Source: Lumbricus terrestris (lineage: Eukaryota > Annelida > Clitellata > Crassiclitellata > Lumbricidae). Taken from it: a DNA stretch of 64,000 nt. The notes under the pieces are model-generated. The model did not search any database. It saw nothing but the letters and a program-made list of their open reading frames with translations, and was not told the DNA's origin. The stretch lies in the NCBI GenBank assembly GCA_949752735.1, contig OX457053.1:22683318-22747317 (forward strand). Reading direction: 5' to 3'. Shown here in pieces: positions 1-11,613 of the stretch (positions are counted from its first letter, which is position 1; each line of letters begins with the position of its first letter). The position numbers and the translations under genes are program-made.

Positions 1-1429
1 ACAACAACCAATTGGATACAGTCTACAACAACCAATTGGATACAGCCTACAACAACCAATCGGATACAGTCTACAACAACCAATTGGATACAGCCTACAA
101 CAACCAATTGGATACAGCCTACAACAACCAATTGGATACAGTCTACAACAACCAATTGGATACAGTCTACAACAACCAATTGGATACAGCCTACAACAAC
201 CAATTGGATACAGTCTACAACAACCAATTGGATACAGCCTACAACAACCAATTGGATACAGCCTACAACAACCAATTGGATACAGCCTACAACAACCAAT
301 TGGATACAGCCTACAACAACCAATTGGAAACAGTCTACAACAACCAATTGGATACAGCCTACAACAACCAATTGGATACAGCCTACAACAACCAATTGGA
401 TACAGTCTACAACAACCAATTGGATACAGCCTACAACAACCAATCGGATACAGTCTACAACAACCAATTGGATACAGCCTACAACAACCAATTGGATACA
501 GCCTACAACAACCAATTGGATACAGTCTACAACAACCAATTGGATAGAGTCTACAACCACCAATTGGATACAGTCTACAACAACCAATTGGATACAGCCT
601 ACAACAACCAATTGGATACAGCCTACAACAACCAATCGGATACAGCCTACAACAACCAATTGGAAACAGTCTACAACAACCAATTGGATAGAGTCTACAA
701 CCACCAATTGGATACAGTCTACAACAACCAATTGGATACAGCCTACAACAACCAATTGGATACAGCCTACAACAACCAATTGGATACAGCCTACAACAAC
801 CAATCGGATACAGCCTACAACAACCAATTGGAAACAGTCTACAACAACCAATTGGATAGAGTCTACAACCACCAATTGGATACAGTCTACAACAACCAAT
901 TGGATACAGCCTACAACAACCAATTGGATACAGCCTACAACAACCAAATGGATACAGTCTACAACAACCAATCGGATACAGCCTACAACAACCAATTGGA
1001 AACAGTCTACAACAACCAATTGGATAGAGTCTACAACCACCAATTGGATACAGTCTACAACAACCAATTGGATACAGCCTACAACAATCAATTGGATACA
1101 GTCTACAACAACCAATTGGATACAGCCTACAACAACCAATTGGATACAGCCTACAACAACCAATTGGATACAGCCTACAACAACCAATTGGATACAGCCT
1201 ACAACAACCAATTGGAAACAGTCTACAACAACCAATTGGATAGAGTCTACAACCACCAATTGGATACAGTCTACAACAACCAATTGGATACAGCCTACAA
1301 CAACCAATTGGATACAGCCTACAACAACCAATTGGATACAGCCTACAACAACCAATCGGATACAGCCTACAACAACCAATTGGATAGAGTCTACAACCAC
1401 CAATTGGATACAGTCTACAACAACCAATT
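1..1429. repeat. 24-bp minisatellite, left block (about 60 units)
   Basis: Head-to-tail 24-bp units, each with the core CCAATTGGATACAG followed by a CT-containing linker and ACAACAA. Variant units (CAATCGG, GGAAACAG, GGATAGAG with ACCACC) recur in a fixed order, so there is a higher-order period of several units. CCAATTGG is an 8-bp palindrome, so a CCAAT core is present on both strands. Long open frames exist only because 24 is a multiple of three; several frames on both strands are open at once. The array runs off the left edge of the window. Confidence 0.97.
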
Positions 1430-3447
1430 GGGGCATTCCACGCCAAATCAACACGGTCATCAAACATCACCATCTCCGATTTTGTTGAAATTTGGTATGG
1501 TGAGAAGTCACTATGAAAAACTTTCAAAACCAGAATTTTAGATTTTTGGGTCAACCGGTGTCCGAGATATGGGTCAGTGAACTTGACCGAAATTGACCGA
1601 TTTCTGCTGACCGGTCGATGTTCAAACTGCTGTATCTCAGCTTCTACTGCACCTAGAGACACAATTAAGATACCAAATTGAAGGTATTAAATAGTTCTAT
1701 CTGGGCAAAGCACTCACAGGCATTCATATTTAGTTGGAAAAAAATTCTGAGCAACTGTAACCTACTGATACTGACCTGGGTCAGTTTGTAAAATCACAAT
1801 ATTATCAAATAATTCCCATGGAAAGCTTTCATTGTTCCTAACAATTGGTGAAAATTTCAGAGTGGGTGCTCTTATAGCTTATTTACAGTGATTTTTTAAA
1901 GGTACAATCATGGTCAAAATTCGTGACCATTGTGCCTTGACAGATAGATCTTTGATGTCCCTGCCACAACCACAAATCTGCAGCATATCAATTTATTGAA
2001 TCTAAACAGAGAATGTTATAGTATCCAAATGCAACAAATTTATGTCACATAAAATTAAGCTATTTTTTCAGATGTATTCTAGTTGTCCACTTGCTAATGT
2101 GCACATGCTAAACTTTTCTTTCAGTTGACAGATAATTTCATGTTCTGTCTCTTGTTCGGTTTTTGATTCGTCACTATCAAGAACATCACTCCCTCTTATC
2201 ATAGTTAGTTACATCATAACAGATTGGTGTATATTCAAAAGCTTTTTCTTTGCATAGTACTTGGCATATAGTTTTCTTTTTGCAACATGGGACTCACCGA
2301 GTCCCGACAGTGATGAATTTAGTATAGACAGTGCATCAGTGTTAGACATCGTTGACTAAATCAGTGGTCAATAGTCATGGGTTCAAGGTCTCGTTTTGAT
2401 GATGAGTTATGTTTCTCTTGGGCTTGTTAAAAAGTTGAAATCTTTTTGCTACATGGAGCACACAGCTTATCCATGACCTTTATAGACAGATGCAGCTGTA
2501 TTGTAGCTGATGTGGTAGCTTGTAATCCAGTCACCTTTAATTGCTGTTTATGATATTTGAATGGATCACAACATGATCTGTAAGACTATGTCATATATAC
2601 TTGGAGACTTATTTTAAGATTCTATTACAGTATTTCAATTTGAGGTATTTTATCACAACTCCACTTATAATAACATAAAAAGCTATTTAAAATTGCAACT
2701 GACATCATAATATTATCATTTTAGTTTATGCCAGCAGGGAAAACTATGAAATTGAGGACCTAAACAATTTCTTTGCATATGTAAATAAGAACCAGTGAGC
2801 AAGCAAATAAGTCTAATTCTTTTACTCCATGCTGTGAAAGATAATGCTTAGAACTTAGAACAAGAAATGTGTAAAAATTATTGATGTTAACAGCTGGGAT
2901 TCAGCAATTAAATAGTCCTGTTATAATTTTTTTTTCGCCGGTCGCGAATTACAACAATGACTGTACCTTTAAAAAATCACTGTAAATAAACTATAAGAGC
3001 GCCCACTCTGAAATTTTCACCAATTGTTAGGAACAATGAAAGCTTTCCATGAGAATTATTTGATAATATTGTGATTTTACAAACTGACCCAGGTCAGTAT
3101 CAGTAGGTTACAGTTGCTCAGAATTTTTTTCCAACTAAATATGAATGCCTGTGAGTGCTTTGCCCAGATAGAACTATTTAATACCTTCAATTTGGTATCT
3201 TAATTGTGTCTCTAGGTGCAGTAGAAGCTGACATACAGCAGTTTGAACATCGGCCGGTCAGCAGAAATCGGTCAATTTCGGTCAAGTTCACTGACCCATA
3301 TCTCGGACACCGGTTGACCCAAAAATCTAAAATTCTGGTTTTGAAAGTTTTTCATAGTGACTTCTCACCATACCAAATTTCAACAAAATTGGAATCGATG
3401 ATGTTCATTTTTTTCTTCAAATGTGTTGATTTGGCATGGAATGCCCC
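1430..3447. mobile_element. 2.0-kb long-inverted-repeat element inserted in the 24-bp satellite
   Basis: Positions 1430-1945 are the inverted counterpart of about 2935-3447, with few differences over about 510 bp. Both ends begin GGGGCATTCCA. The arms enclose about 990 bp of AT-rich DNA in which I see no gene. The satellite reads CAACCAATT on the left and ATTGGATAC on the right; merging the shared ATT restores a perfect unit, so ATT (1427-1429 and 3448-3450) looks like a 3-bp target duplication. A 3-bp duplication with G-rich ends recalls PIF/Harbinger, but ATT is not the usual TWA, and the very long arms resemble foldback elements. Non-autonomous; superfamily unresolved. Confidence 0.85.
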
Positions 3448-5876
3448 ATTGGATACAGCCTACAACAACCAATTGGATACAGCCTACAACAACCAATTGG
3501 ATACAGCCTACAACAACCAATCGGATACAGCCTACAACAACCAATTGGAAACAGTCTACAACAACCAATTGGATAGAGTCTACAACCACCAATTGGATAC
3601 AGTCTACAACAACCAATTGGATACAGCCTACAACAACCAATTGGATACAGTCTACAACAACCAATTGGATACAGCCTACAACAACCAATTGGATACAGCC
3701 TACAACAACCAATTGGATACAGCCTACAACAACCAATTGGATAGAGTCTACAACCACCAATTGGATACAGTCTACAACAACCAATTGGATACAGCCTACA
3801 ACAACCAATTGGATACAGCCTACAACAACCAATTGGATACAGCCTACAACAACCAATCGGATACAGCCTACAACAACCAATTGGAAACAGTCTACAACAA
3901 CCAATTGGATAGAGTCTACAACCACCAATTGGATACAGTCTACAACAACCAATTGGATACAGCCTACAACAACCAATTGGATACAGTCTACAACAACCAA
4001 TTGGATACAGCCTACAACAACCAATTGGATACAGCCTACAACAACCAATTGGATACAGCCTACAACAACCAATTGGATACAGCCTACAACAACCAATTGG
4101 ATACAGCCTACAACAACCAATTGGAAACAGTCTACAACAACCAATTGGATACAGCCTACAACAACCAATTGGATACAGCCTACAACAACCAATTGGATAC
4201 AGTCTACAACAACCAATTGGATACAGCCTACAACAACCAATCGGATACAGTCTACAACAACCAATTGGATACAGCCTACAACAACCAATTGGATACAGCC
4301 TACAACAACCAAATGGATACAGTCTACAACAACCAATCGGATACAGCCTACAACAACCAATTGGAAACAGTCTACAACAACCAATTGGATAGAGTCTACA
4401 ACCACCAATTGGATACAGTCTACAACAACCAATTGGATACAGCCTACAACAACCAATTGGATACAGCCTACAACAACCAATTGGATACAGCCTACAACAA
4501 CCAATTGGATACAGCCTACAACAACCAATTGGATACAGCCTACAACAACCAATCGGATACAGCCTACAACAACCAATTGGAAACAGTCTACAACAACCAA
4601 TTGGATAGAGTCTACAACCACCAATTGGATACAGTCTACAACAACCAATTGGATACAGCCTACAACAACCAATTGGATACAGCCTACAACAACCAATCGG
4701 ATACAGCCTACAACAACCAATTGGATACAGCCTACAACAACCAATTGGATACAGCCTACAACAACCAATTGGATAGAGTCTACAACCACCAATTGGATAC
4801 AGTCTACAACAACCAATTGGATACAGCCTACAACAACCAATTGGATACAGCCTACAACAACCAATTGGATACAGCCTACAACAACCAATCGGATACAGCC
4901 TACAACAACCAATTGGAAACAGTCTACAACAACCAATAGGATAGAGTCTACAACCACCAATTGGATACAGTCTACAACAACCAATTGGATACAGCCTACA
5001 ACAACCAATTGGATACAGTCTACAACAACCAATTGGATACAGCCTACAACAACCAATTGGATAGAGTCTACAACCACCAATTGGATACAGTCTACAACAA
5101 CCAATTAGAAACAGTCTACAACAACCAATTGGATAGAGTCTACAACAACCAATTGGAAACAGTCTACAACAACCAATTGGATAGAGTCTACAACCACCAA
5201 TTGGATACAGTCTACAACAACCAATTGGATACAGCCTACAACAACCAATTGGATACAGCCTACAACAACCAATTGGATACAGCCTACAACAACCAATCGG
5301 ATACAGCCTACAACAACCAATTGGAAACAGTCTACAACAACCAATTGGATAGAGTCTACAACCACCAATTGGATACAGTCTACAACAACCAATTGGATAC
5401 AGCCTACAACAACCAATTGGATACAGCCTACAACAACCAATTGGATACAGCCTACAACAACCAATCGGATACAGCCTACAACAACCAATTGGAAAGAGTC
5501 TACAACAACCAATTGGATAGAGTCTACAACCACCAATTGGATACAGTCTACAACAACCAATTGGATACAGCCTACAACAACCAATTGGATACAGCCTACA
5601 ACAACCAATTGGATACAGCCTACAACAACCAATCGGATACAGCCTACAACAACCAATTGGAAACAGTCTACAACAACCAATTGGATAGAGTCTACAACCA
5701 CCAATTGGATACAGTCTACAACAACCAATTGGATACAGCCTACAACAACCAATTGGATACAGTCTACAACAACCAATTGGATACAGCCTACAACAACCAA
5801 TTGGATACAGCCTACAACAACCAATTGGATACAGTCTACAACAACCAATTGGATACAGTCTACAACAACCAATCGG
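3448..5876. repeat. 24-bp minisatellite, right block (about 101 units)
   Basis: This continues the 1-1429 array in the same orientation and register beyond the inserted inverted-repeat element. The same variant units appear in the same order: a CAATCGG unit, a plain unit, a GGAAACAG unit, a GGATAGAG/ACCACC unit, then plain units. It ends at a GGATCC near 5874. The open frames are repeat artefacts: they are open in more than one frame on each strand, and one starts inside the transposon arm. Confidence 0.97.
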
Positions 5877-6309
5877 ATCCGCTTTGAAATTGAGACCAGC
5901 CAATCACAACACTGCCGAAAATCGATACCACCTAATCTGAAAGTTCAAGTAACCAATCAGAAGTTTTGAGAGGAAAACGAGAAAATTAGATTAGTTAGAC
6001 TAATCAGTAACAGTACAGTTGAAAGTTACATGTGGACCATCCAATCACAAAATCTGCGGGAAGCAAGACCAGCCAATCAATCAATCAATCAGTCAATCTT
6101 TATTGACCACCACGATAGTAATACCGGTACATGCACGCAGTTTACAAAATTCGTATGCAGGTTATCAACAGGTAAACCCTAAAGAAACATATGGTTCCAA
6201 AAAACAGGGTTTCCCTATTACATCAGTAATTACCGGCAAGCATTTATTATACGTTGATGGTCACCATAAAATAATATATCTTCAGACAACCAGATCCATT
6301 CTGCAAGAC
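5877..6309. other. Spacer with several CCAATCA motifs
   Basis: Non-repetitive spacer between two minisatellites. CCAATCAC or CCAATCAG occurs several times (for example near 5899, 5952 and 6040), and a short CAATCAATCAAT run with TTTATTGA lies at 6074-6107. Two stretches resemble each other (around 5885 and 6018), as if from an old duplication. No gene is recognised. Confidence 0.6.
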
Positions 6310-6968
6310 CGAATAACCAATCACATAATATGTACATAATGAATAACCAATCACATCATATGTACATAACGAAAAACCAATCACATAATATGTACATAAC
6401 GAATAACCAATCACATCATATGTACATAACGAAAAACCAATCACATAATATGTACATAATGAATAACCAATCACATCATATGTACATAACGAAAAACTAA
6501 TCACATAATATGTACATAATGAATAACCAATCACATAATATGTACATAACGAATAACCAATCACATAATATGTACATAACGAATAACCAATCACATAATA
6601 TGTACATAACGAATAACCAATCACATTATATGTACATAATGAAAAACCAATCACATCATATGTACATAACGAAAAACCAATCACATAATATGTACATAAT
6701 GAAAAACCAATCACATCATATGTACATAACGAAAAACCAATCACATAATATGTACATAACGAATAACCAATCACATCATATGTACATAACGAAAAACCAA
6801 TCACATAATATGTACATAACGAATAACCAATCACATCATATGTACATAACGAAAAACCAATCACATAATATGTACATAACGAATAACCAATCACATAATA
6901 TGTACATAACGAAAAACCAATCACATAATATGTACATAACGAATAACCAATCACATTATATGTACATA
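6310..6968. repeat. 30-bp minisatellite (about 22 units)
   Basis: Tandem 30-bp units with the core AACCAATCACAT followed by ATATGTACATAA and then CGAA or TGAA. Alternation of CATAAT with CATCAT and of GAATAA with GAAAAA gives a partial 60-bp dimer period. Each unit carries the perfect 10-bp palindrome TATGTACATA and one CCAATCA motif. Long open frames follow from the 30-bp period. Confidence 0.97.
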
Positions 6969-7002
6969 AAAACTTGGCCCACCTCCCAAGCCGTTCCATA
7001 AA

Positions 7003-7306
7003 AGACCTAGCCATGATTGCCAACCCCATTTTCCACACCATGATTGCCAACCCCATTTCCACGCCATGATTGCCAACCCCATTTTCCACACCATGATTGC
7101 CAACCCCATTTTCCACACCATGTTTGCCAACCCCATTTTCCACACCATGTTTGCCAACCCCATTTCCCACACCATGATTGCCAACCCCATTTTCCACACC
7201 ATGATTGCCAACCCCATTTTCCACACCATGATTGCCAACCCCATTTTCCACACCATGTTTGCCAACCCCATTTTCCACACCATAATTGCCAACCCCATTT
7301 TCCACT
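7003..7306. repeat. 27-bp minisatellite (about 11 units)
   Basis: Tandem copies of a 27-bp unit reading ACCATGATTGCCAACCCC plus ATTTTCCAC, with GATT/GTTT variants. It lies only about 35 bp after the 30-bp array. The open frames on both strands are a consequence of the unit length. Confidence 0.97.
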
Positions 7307-7680
7307 TGGGCATCAATAACTCTTAACTTCGAAACCATTCACCCAAATATAAAATCCCTCTGGCTTCGAAATCAGACGAAGCAAAGCATTTCCAGAGCCG
7401 CTAAATAACACAGAACTTGACACGCAACCTTCGAAGGCAATTCAGCCGCAAATTGGAAACCGATGTCTGGAGAAAAACTTGGTGGAGGAAAAAACGAGGG
7501 CATGCTTAAGAGATGCCCCCAAACCCCCCTTCCACCACCGCCACCCTGGGGAGCCCACTCCATCATGATGAAGCATAACCGAGAGGCTTTATCATCGCAG
7601 AGCTAATGTCATTCTTGTGTCAAACCAATCCAGATTAGGTTTCTCCGGGTCGGTCGTTTTGAGGACTCTTGTTCTAATGA
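7307..7680. other. Short unique region
   Basis: Non-repetitive DNA with a C-rich stretch at 7517-7560. No convincing exon borders, RNA gene or transposon end was seen. Confidence 0.4.
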
Positions 7681-7918
7681 TTGTCCGTCCGTCTGTCTGT
7701 CTGTCTGTCCGTCCGTCTGTCAATCTGCATGTATGTCTGTCAGTCAGACTCTATTTGCCTGCCTGCTCTGTCTGTCTGCATGCCAGTGCCTATGACTTTA
7801 CTTGACTATCAATGTCTGTATGTCTGTCTCCAAATCTGCATGTATGTGTGTGTGTGTGTGTGTGTGCGCGTGTGTGTGTATGTATGTATGTATGTATGTA
7901 TGTATGTATGTATGTATG
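7681..7918. repeat. TCTG, TG and TGTA microsatellites
   Basis: TCTG/TCCG-type repeats at 7681-7745 lead to a TG run and then a TGTA tract ending at 7918, immediately against the left end of the 7919-11753 DNA transposon. Confidence 0.9.
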
Positions 7919-8047
7919 TTAGGGTGGTCCTTATTTTTAAAAGTTTGATTTTGTAACGGGGCACCCTCCAAGTTGGTTTCTATTGATGAGAAAAAAAATT
8001 GAGAAAATTTTTGGAGAGAATCTGAGAACATTTAGGGGTCGCTACCA
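7919..8047 (+). repeat. Left terminal inverted repeat of the 7.9-11.75 kb transposon
   Basis: Begins TTAGGGTGGTCCTTA and ends TTTAGGGGTCGCTACC. It pairs with 11614-11753; conservation is highest at the two ends and in a central GGCACCCTCC block. Confidence 0.8.
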
Positions 8048-8362
8048 GAGGTTAAAGTTCAAGGTTAGAATTAATTTGGGCTTTGTGTTCCACTATGCGC
8101 AATTTCCATTAATATGCTTTCCAAACATGTTAATCGCTATGATAGAATTTGATAGACAACTAGTCACATATTTATTAACATCTCCGACATCATGATTGCC
8201 ACCTACTTACTTATTTTAGTGACATTTTTCTATAATGCATTCACAGCCATTGCATCTTTTGGCGGCAATTTCGCTTTATTTTGTTTTTTTCGTGTAAATT
8301 GCATAATTTCGCTATTGTCAAAGAGAACACAAAGTTGGCAATAGGCTTAAGTCTTGACAATG

Positions 8363-9207
8363 CCACGGCGAAAGTGAGTAACAGAAATACAACACTTGTA
8401 GGCCTACTTTCTTTTGCACTAAAATGTCTTGGCAATGATCCCGCAGAGTTCAATCTCAATTGCTTTTCAATCCTTCAGCAGTGAATAGAGAATCGGCAAA
8501 AATTTATGAAAACTTGAAAGCTGAATGCCAACCAGGAGTTCCTGTAATAATTCACTGGGATGGAAAGTTGTTGGAAGACATCTGCAGACTGCAGTAAAGA
8601 AATAGTAGACCGTCCTCATGTCCTCGTTTCTAGAGTGGATGTCGACCAGCTCCTCGGTTTACAGAAGTTATCATCGGGACAAGAAAATCTTGTGTCTGTA
8701 GTGTATGAAGCGGTTGTGACTTGAGGCATTACTGATCCAATCAAATCTATGTGTTTCGACACCACATCAGAGAACAGTGGACTTAGAAATGGTGCCTGCA
8801 TCCTGTTGGAACAGAAGCTGGACAAGGATTTGTTGCAGAGTGCATGTCGCTATCACATAGGCCTAAATTAAGTTGGAGGCAGTGGTCATGTTTTCTCTTG
8901 GTTCACCAAAGGGTAAGGACATAATGATTTTTCAGCTGCATGGGCTGCACAGAGCAAGGTTGATCGGCAAGAGTATTTACAGTGTTAAGATATTTATGTT
9001 CAAGAAATAATTAAAGTCAATAAGAAGAGAATAAAGGGTATAGCTGACATCATTCTGCCAACTATACGCCAAAGTCTGGCTTCAAGCACCGTTTGCACCA
9101 TCTATGCTCCTCGACTTGACCTGTAGAGTGTAGATCTTTAAGGACATTGAAAAAAATACAGGGAGATAAATAGTGCAGTTGCAGACGTTGCAATGAAGAA
9201 CTGTTTA
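8363..9207 (+). pseudogene. Transposase-like gene, N-terminal and central part (broken)
   Basis: Translating the three plus frames in turn gives continuous family-like protein. About 8375-8481 reads VSNRNTTLVGLL and onward. After a frameshift, 8486-8590 reads QPGVPVIIHWDGKLLEDI. From 8602 comes DRPHVLVSRVDVDQLL, then a TGA at about 8722 where tryptophan is expected, then MCFDTTSENSGLRNGACILL (about 8749-8808) and DLLQSACRYHI. Another frame continues with HRARLIGKSIYSVKI (about 8945-8990). The part ends at 9207, where the Harbinger-like element interrupts codon TTA. Multiple stops and shifts show it is dead. The family assignment rests on my recognition of CFDTT, GAC.LLEQ and the later LWYLSEELVA motif. 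Confidence 0.65.
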
Positions 9208-10718
9208 GGCCAAAAAAAAAATAATGTTGTGTTTCCGGTAACCCGACCGACCCTCTTTTATTGCCGCGACTCAAATAATTTTGTAAAATATTTTTATTTT
9301 AAAAAAAAATTATTAAAAAAAAATATTTTATTAAAAAAAAAAAATTTTTTTTTGACATAATACGGTGACATTGCCTTCCGTATATAGTTGGATCTTAGGC
9401 CAAAAAACTAATGTTGTGTTTCCAGTAACCCGACCGACTCACTTTTATTGCCGCAACTCGGAAAATTTTGTGGAATTTTTTTAATTTACACTGACATTGC
9501 CTCCCGTATATGAGATGTACAATTGGAACATCATAATTATAGCCTTCACTAAGCCAGGCGACGATCGTAAGCAGTCGTCTTTCAAGGTATATAATGGTCT
9601 GTTAATTAGAGCAATCAATAATTTCCCACGGTCAGTTTGACAAAGCAGGCGGTTGTGGAGTGGATGGGGGGGAAGAGTAATAGATCTGAAAGGAGGGTTT
9701 TCTCACGGTAGCTCGTTGCAGGCATTGAGTACAGGGCCATCTAGCCTGTAGCACATGATGGCTATACACAGCCTGCTGCAAGTTTATAGTTTAACTTGCT
9801 GTTTTTCCGTCCTAAGAGAGTCCATTTTTGCTCACTTTATTCCTAAGCTGACTAGGCTCTCTTGTGATCACTGTGCCCTCCTTTGCTCTCTGCCTCTTTC
9901 TGCTCTCTTTTGCTCACTGTGCTCTTGTGTTTACTGTGCCTTTTTGTGCTCAGAGTGCTCTCTTCTACTAACTCTGCTCTCTTCCGCTCACTGAGCAGTT
10001 CCCTTTTATTTAGAGCGCTCTTTGGTGAAGAATTTACCGGTAACATTCATTCATTCAAGTATTTATATAGCACCTTTTCAAGTTAACTACTCAGAAGGGC
10101 TCCCAACTCCAGCATGACCAAAAAGAACATTTTTCAAGTGAAAAGAATGTTTTATTTTTTTTTTGATCTCTCAATTTCTATAGCACCTCTTCAAGCTAAC
10201 TACTCAGAAGCGCTCCCGACTACAGCGTGGAAACTGCATTAGAGTTTCACTCCTGACTAACTACTTCCTGGCTGCCAGTCTTGAGAAACCTCTAGCCTTA
10301 TCATTTTCACTTGAGCCACCTCTAACGGTGACTAGGGAAATAAATCTAGCAACCTCTAGATGTAACTAGTCACTGGCTCAGCCAATCTGGAACGACCCCT
10401 AGCAGTGATGTTTTGTTCGCACTCATCTTCCCCTTCCCTTCCCACTTTATCTTACCAGAAAAGATGTCAAAATGAAATTAATAGAATTGTTTTCTAGGGC
10501 AGTTTTAGGTGCAGACAGTCGGGAAATAGGCAGTTTATACTTGCTTAGAACACGTACTTTGTTGCAGCATGTACCTTTATGCAAAAAAGAGTAGTGGGTA
10601 TAATTTTTCGGACAGTCACTGTATAAAAATATTTTACCAAAATAAAAATATTTTCCGACCTACCTACCCAATTTTGTTTAGCTCTGTTACCGGAAACACA
10701 GCATTATTTTTTTTGGCC
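9208..10718. mobile_element. PIF/Harbinger-like element inserted in the transposase gene
   Basis: Both ends are inverted copies beginning GGCC, an A-run, then TAATG(T/C)TGTGTTTCCGG, flanked by the 3-bp duplication TTA (9205-9207 and 10719-10721). Removing it joins AACTGTTTA to GGTGTCCTTTGG, so the host transposase frame continues without a shift into LWYLSEEL. TTA duplication plus G-starting ends fit PIF/Harbinger. A second left-end-like copy begins at 9398, again after TTA. I see no transposase inside; the interior holds a CTCT-rich stretch (9860-10000) and SINE/LINE tail pieces in reverse at 10045-10110 and 10170-10245. Confidence 0.75.
9398..9520. repeat. Second copy of the Harbinger-like left end
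   Basis: The GGCC-A-run end, TGTTGTGTTTCC(A/G)GTAACCCG and TTTTATTGCCGC(A/G)ACTC of 9208-9285 recur here after another TTA. It is either a tandem duplication of the element end or a nested relative. AT-rich DNA separates the two copies. Confidence 0.6.
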
Positions 10719-11160
10719 TTAGGTGTCCTTTGGTATCTTTCAGAGGAATTGGTGGCTTTTGCGTTCTTTGATTTGTGGGCCCTATGGGGCTTCCATTTAT
10801 ACCAAGCGCCAAATGGTTGCTACTCTGGACAAAACTTGGATCGAACATCCACTACAAAGAAGAACCTTGGAACCTGCTGTAATAAGCTCAATGCAACTGG
10901 AGATTTTGTCATGGACAACACGAGATTTTTCAAGTTTTCTCCAACAAGACGTTGATATATAATGGTCAAACGACGAGAACTTTAAGTTAGATAAGGCCAC
11001 TGCGAGCTCAGTGAAAGTTGTGAATGACATTACAAGGCGTGAAGTGGCACTCATGAACAAGTATAATAAGCTTCAAACAAATAATGAGGATCAGATGCAG
11101 AGTCTGCTATAATGGTTGTGAAGAAATATATACCTATCGTCGCAAAAGACTTATGCAATA
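10719..11160 (+). pseudogene. Transposase-like gene, C-terminal part (broken)
   Basis: Resumes exactly where 9207 stopped: LGVLWYLSEELVAFAFFD (about 10719-10772), then a frameshift, EPAVISSMQLEILSW (about 10870-10920), another shift, and VKVVNDITRREVALMNKYNK (about 11008-11067) before a TAA near 11110. WYLSEELVA and the VVND..RR.VALMNKYN block are the family's C-terminal landmarks as I recall them. A SINE then separates it from the right terminal repeat. Confidence 0.65.
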
Positions 11161-11251
11161 ATGGAAACATTAACAGGAAAAAACATTTTTATGTCCGTGT
11201 ATGCGTTTTGTCCAAAATAGTAAACCAGTCCACAGGCCACTAGTCCACCTC

Positions 11252-11473
11252 CAGCACGGTGGTGTAGTGGTGGCGTCGTTGCCTTGAAGTCGGAAGGTTT
11301 GAGGTTCGAATCCACCTCAAGTCGCCGCGTAGGGACCTTGGGCAAGTCCTTCACTCGCAATTGCACAGAGCTTCGGCGTGAAACTCCGATGCAGTGTCCT
11401 CGCTGTAGTCGGGAGCGCCTCTGAGTAGCGGTTGAGGGCTGGAAGAGGCGCAATAACAAGTGCGCGTACAAAC
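11252..11473 (+). mobile_element. tRNA-derived SINE, family 1, copy a
   Basis: RNA polymerase III promoter boxes are visible: A-like TGGTGTAGTGG (11260-11270) and B box GGTTCGAATCC (11303-11313). The body reads GGCAAGTCCTTCACTCGCAATTG. The tail contains GGGAGCGCCTCTGAGTAG and ends ACAAGTGCGCGTACAAAC. It lies inside the 7.9-11.75 kb transposon. Confidence 0.9.
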
Positions 11474-11613
11474 GGTCCATTGCCCACCAGAATTTATTTC
11501 AATTTGTGCATTCAGCCATACATGTACAATTGTACATTGTACACAAGTAATAGTATACAATATGCGATATTCCATGTTTCTCCTGTGTCTTTACATTGAT
11601 ATATGTTACGTCC

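Noticed and set aside
12..5903. Very long open reading frames on both strands over the 24-bp satellite
   Set aside because: The unit is a multiple of three without stops, so several frames on both strands are open at once. One frame starts in a transposon arm and shows no start or splice context.
1..7306. CRISPR-like array
   Set aside because: Units are contiguous with no unique spacers, and the genome is eukaryotic.
6247..7338. Open frames over the 30- and 27-bp arrays
   Set aside because: Same artefact: periods divisible by three; no codon bias or conserved start.
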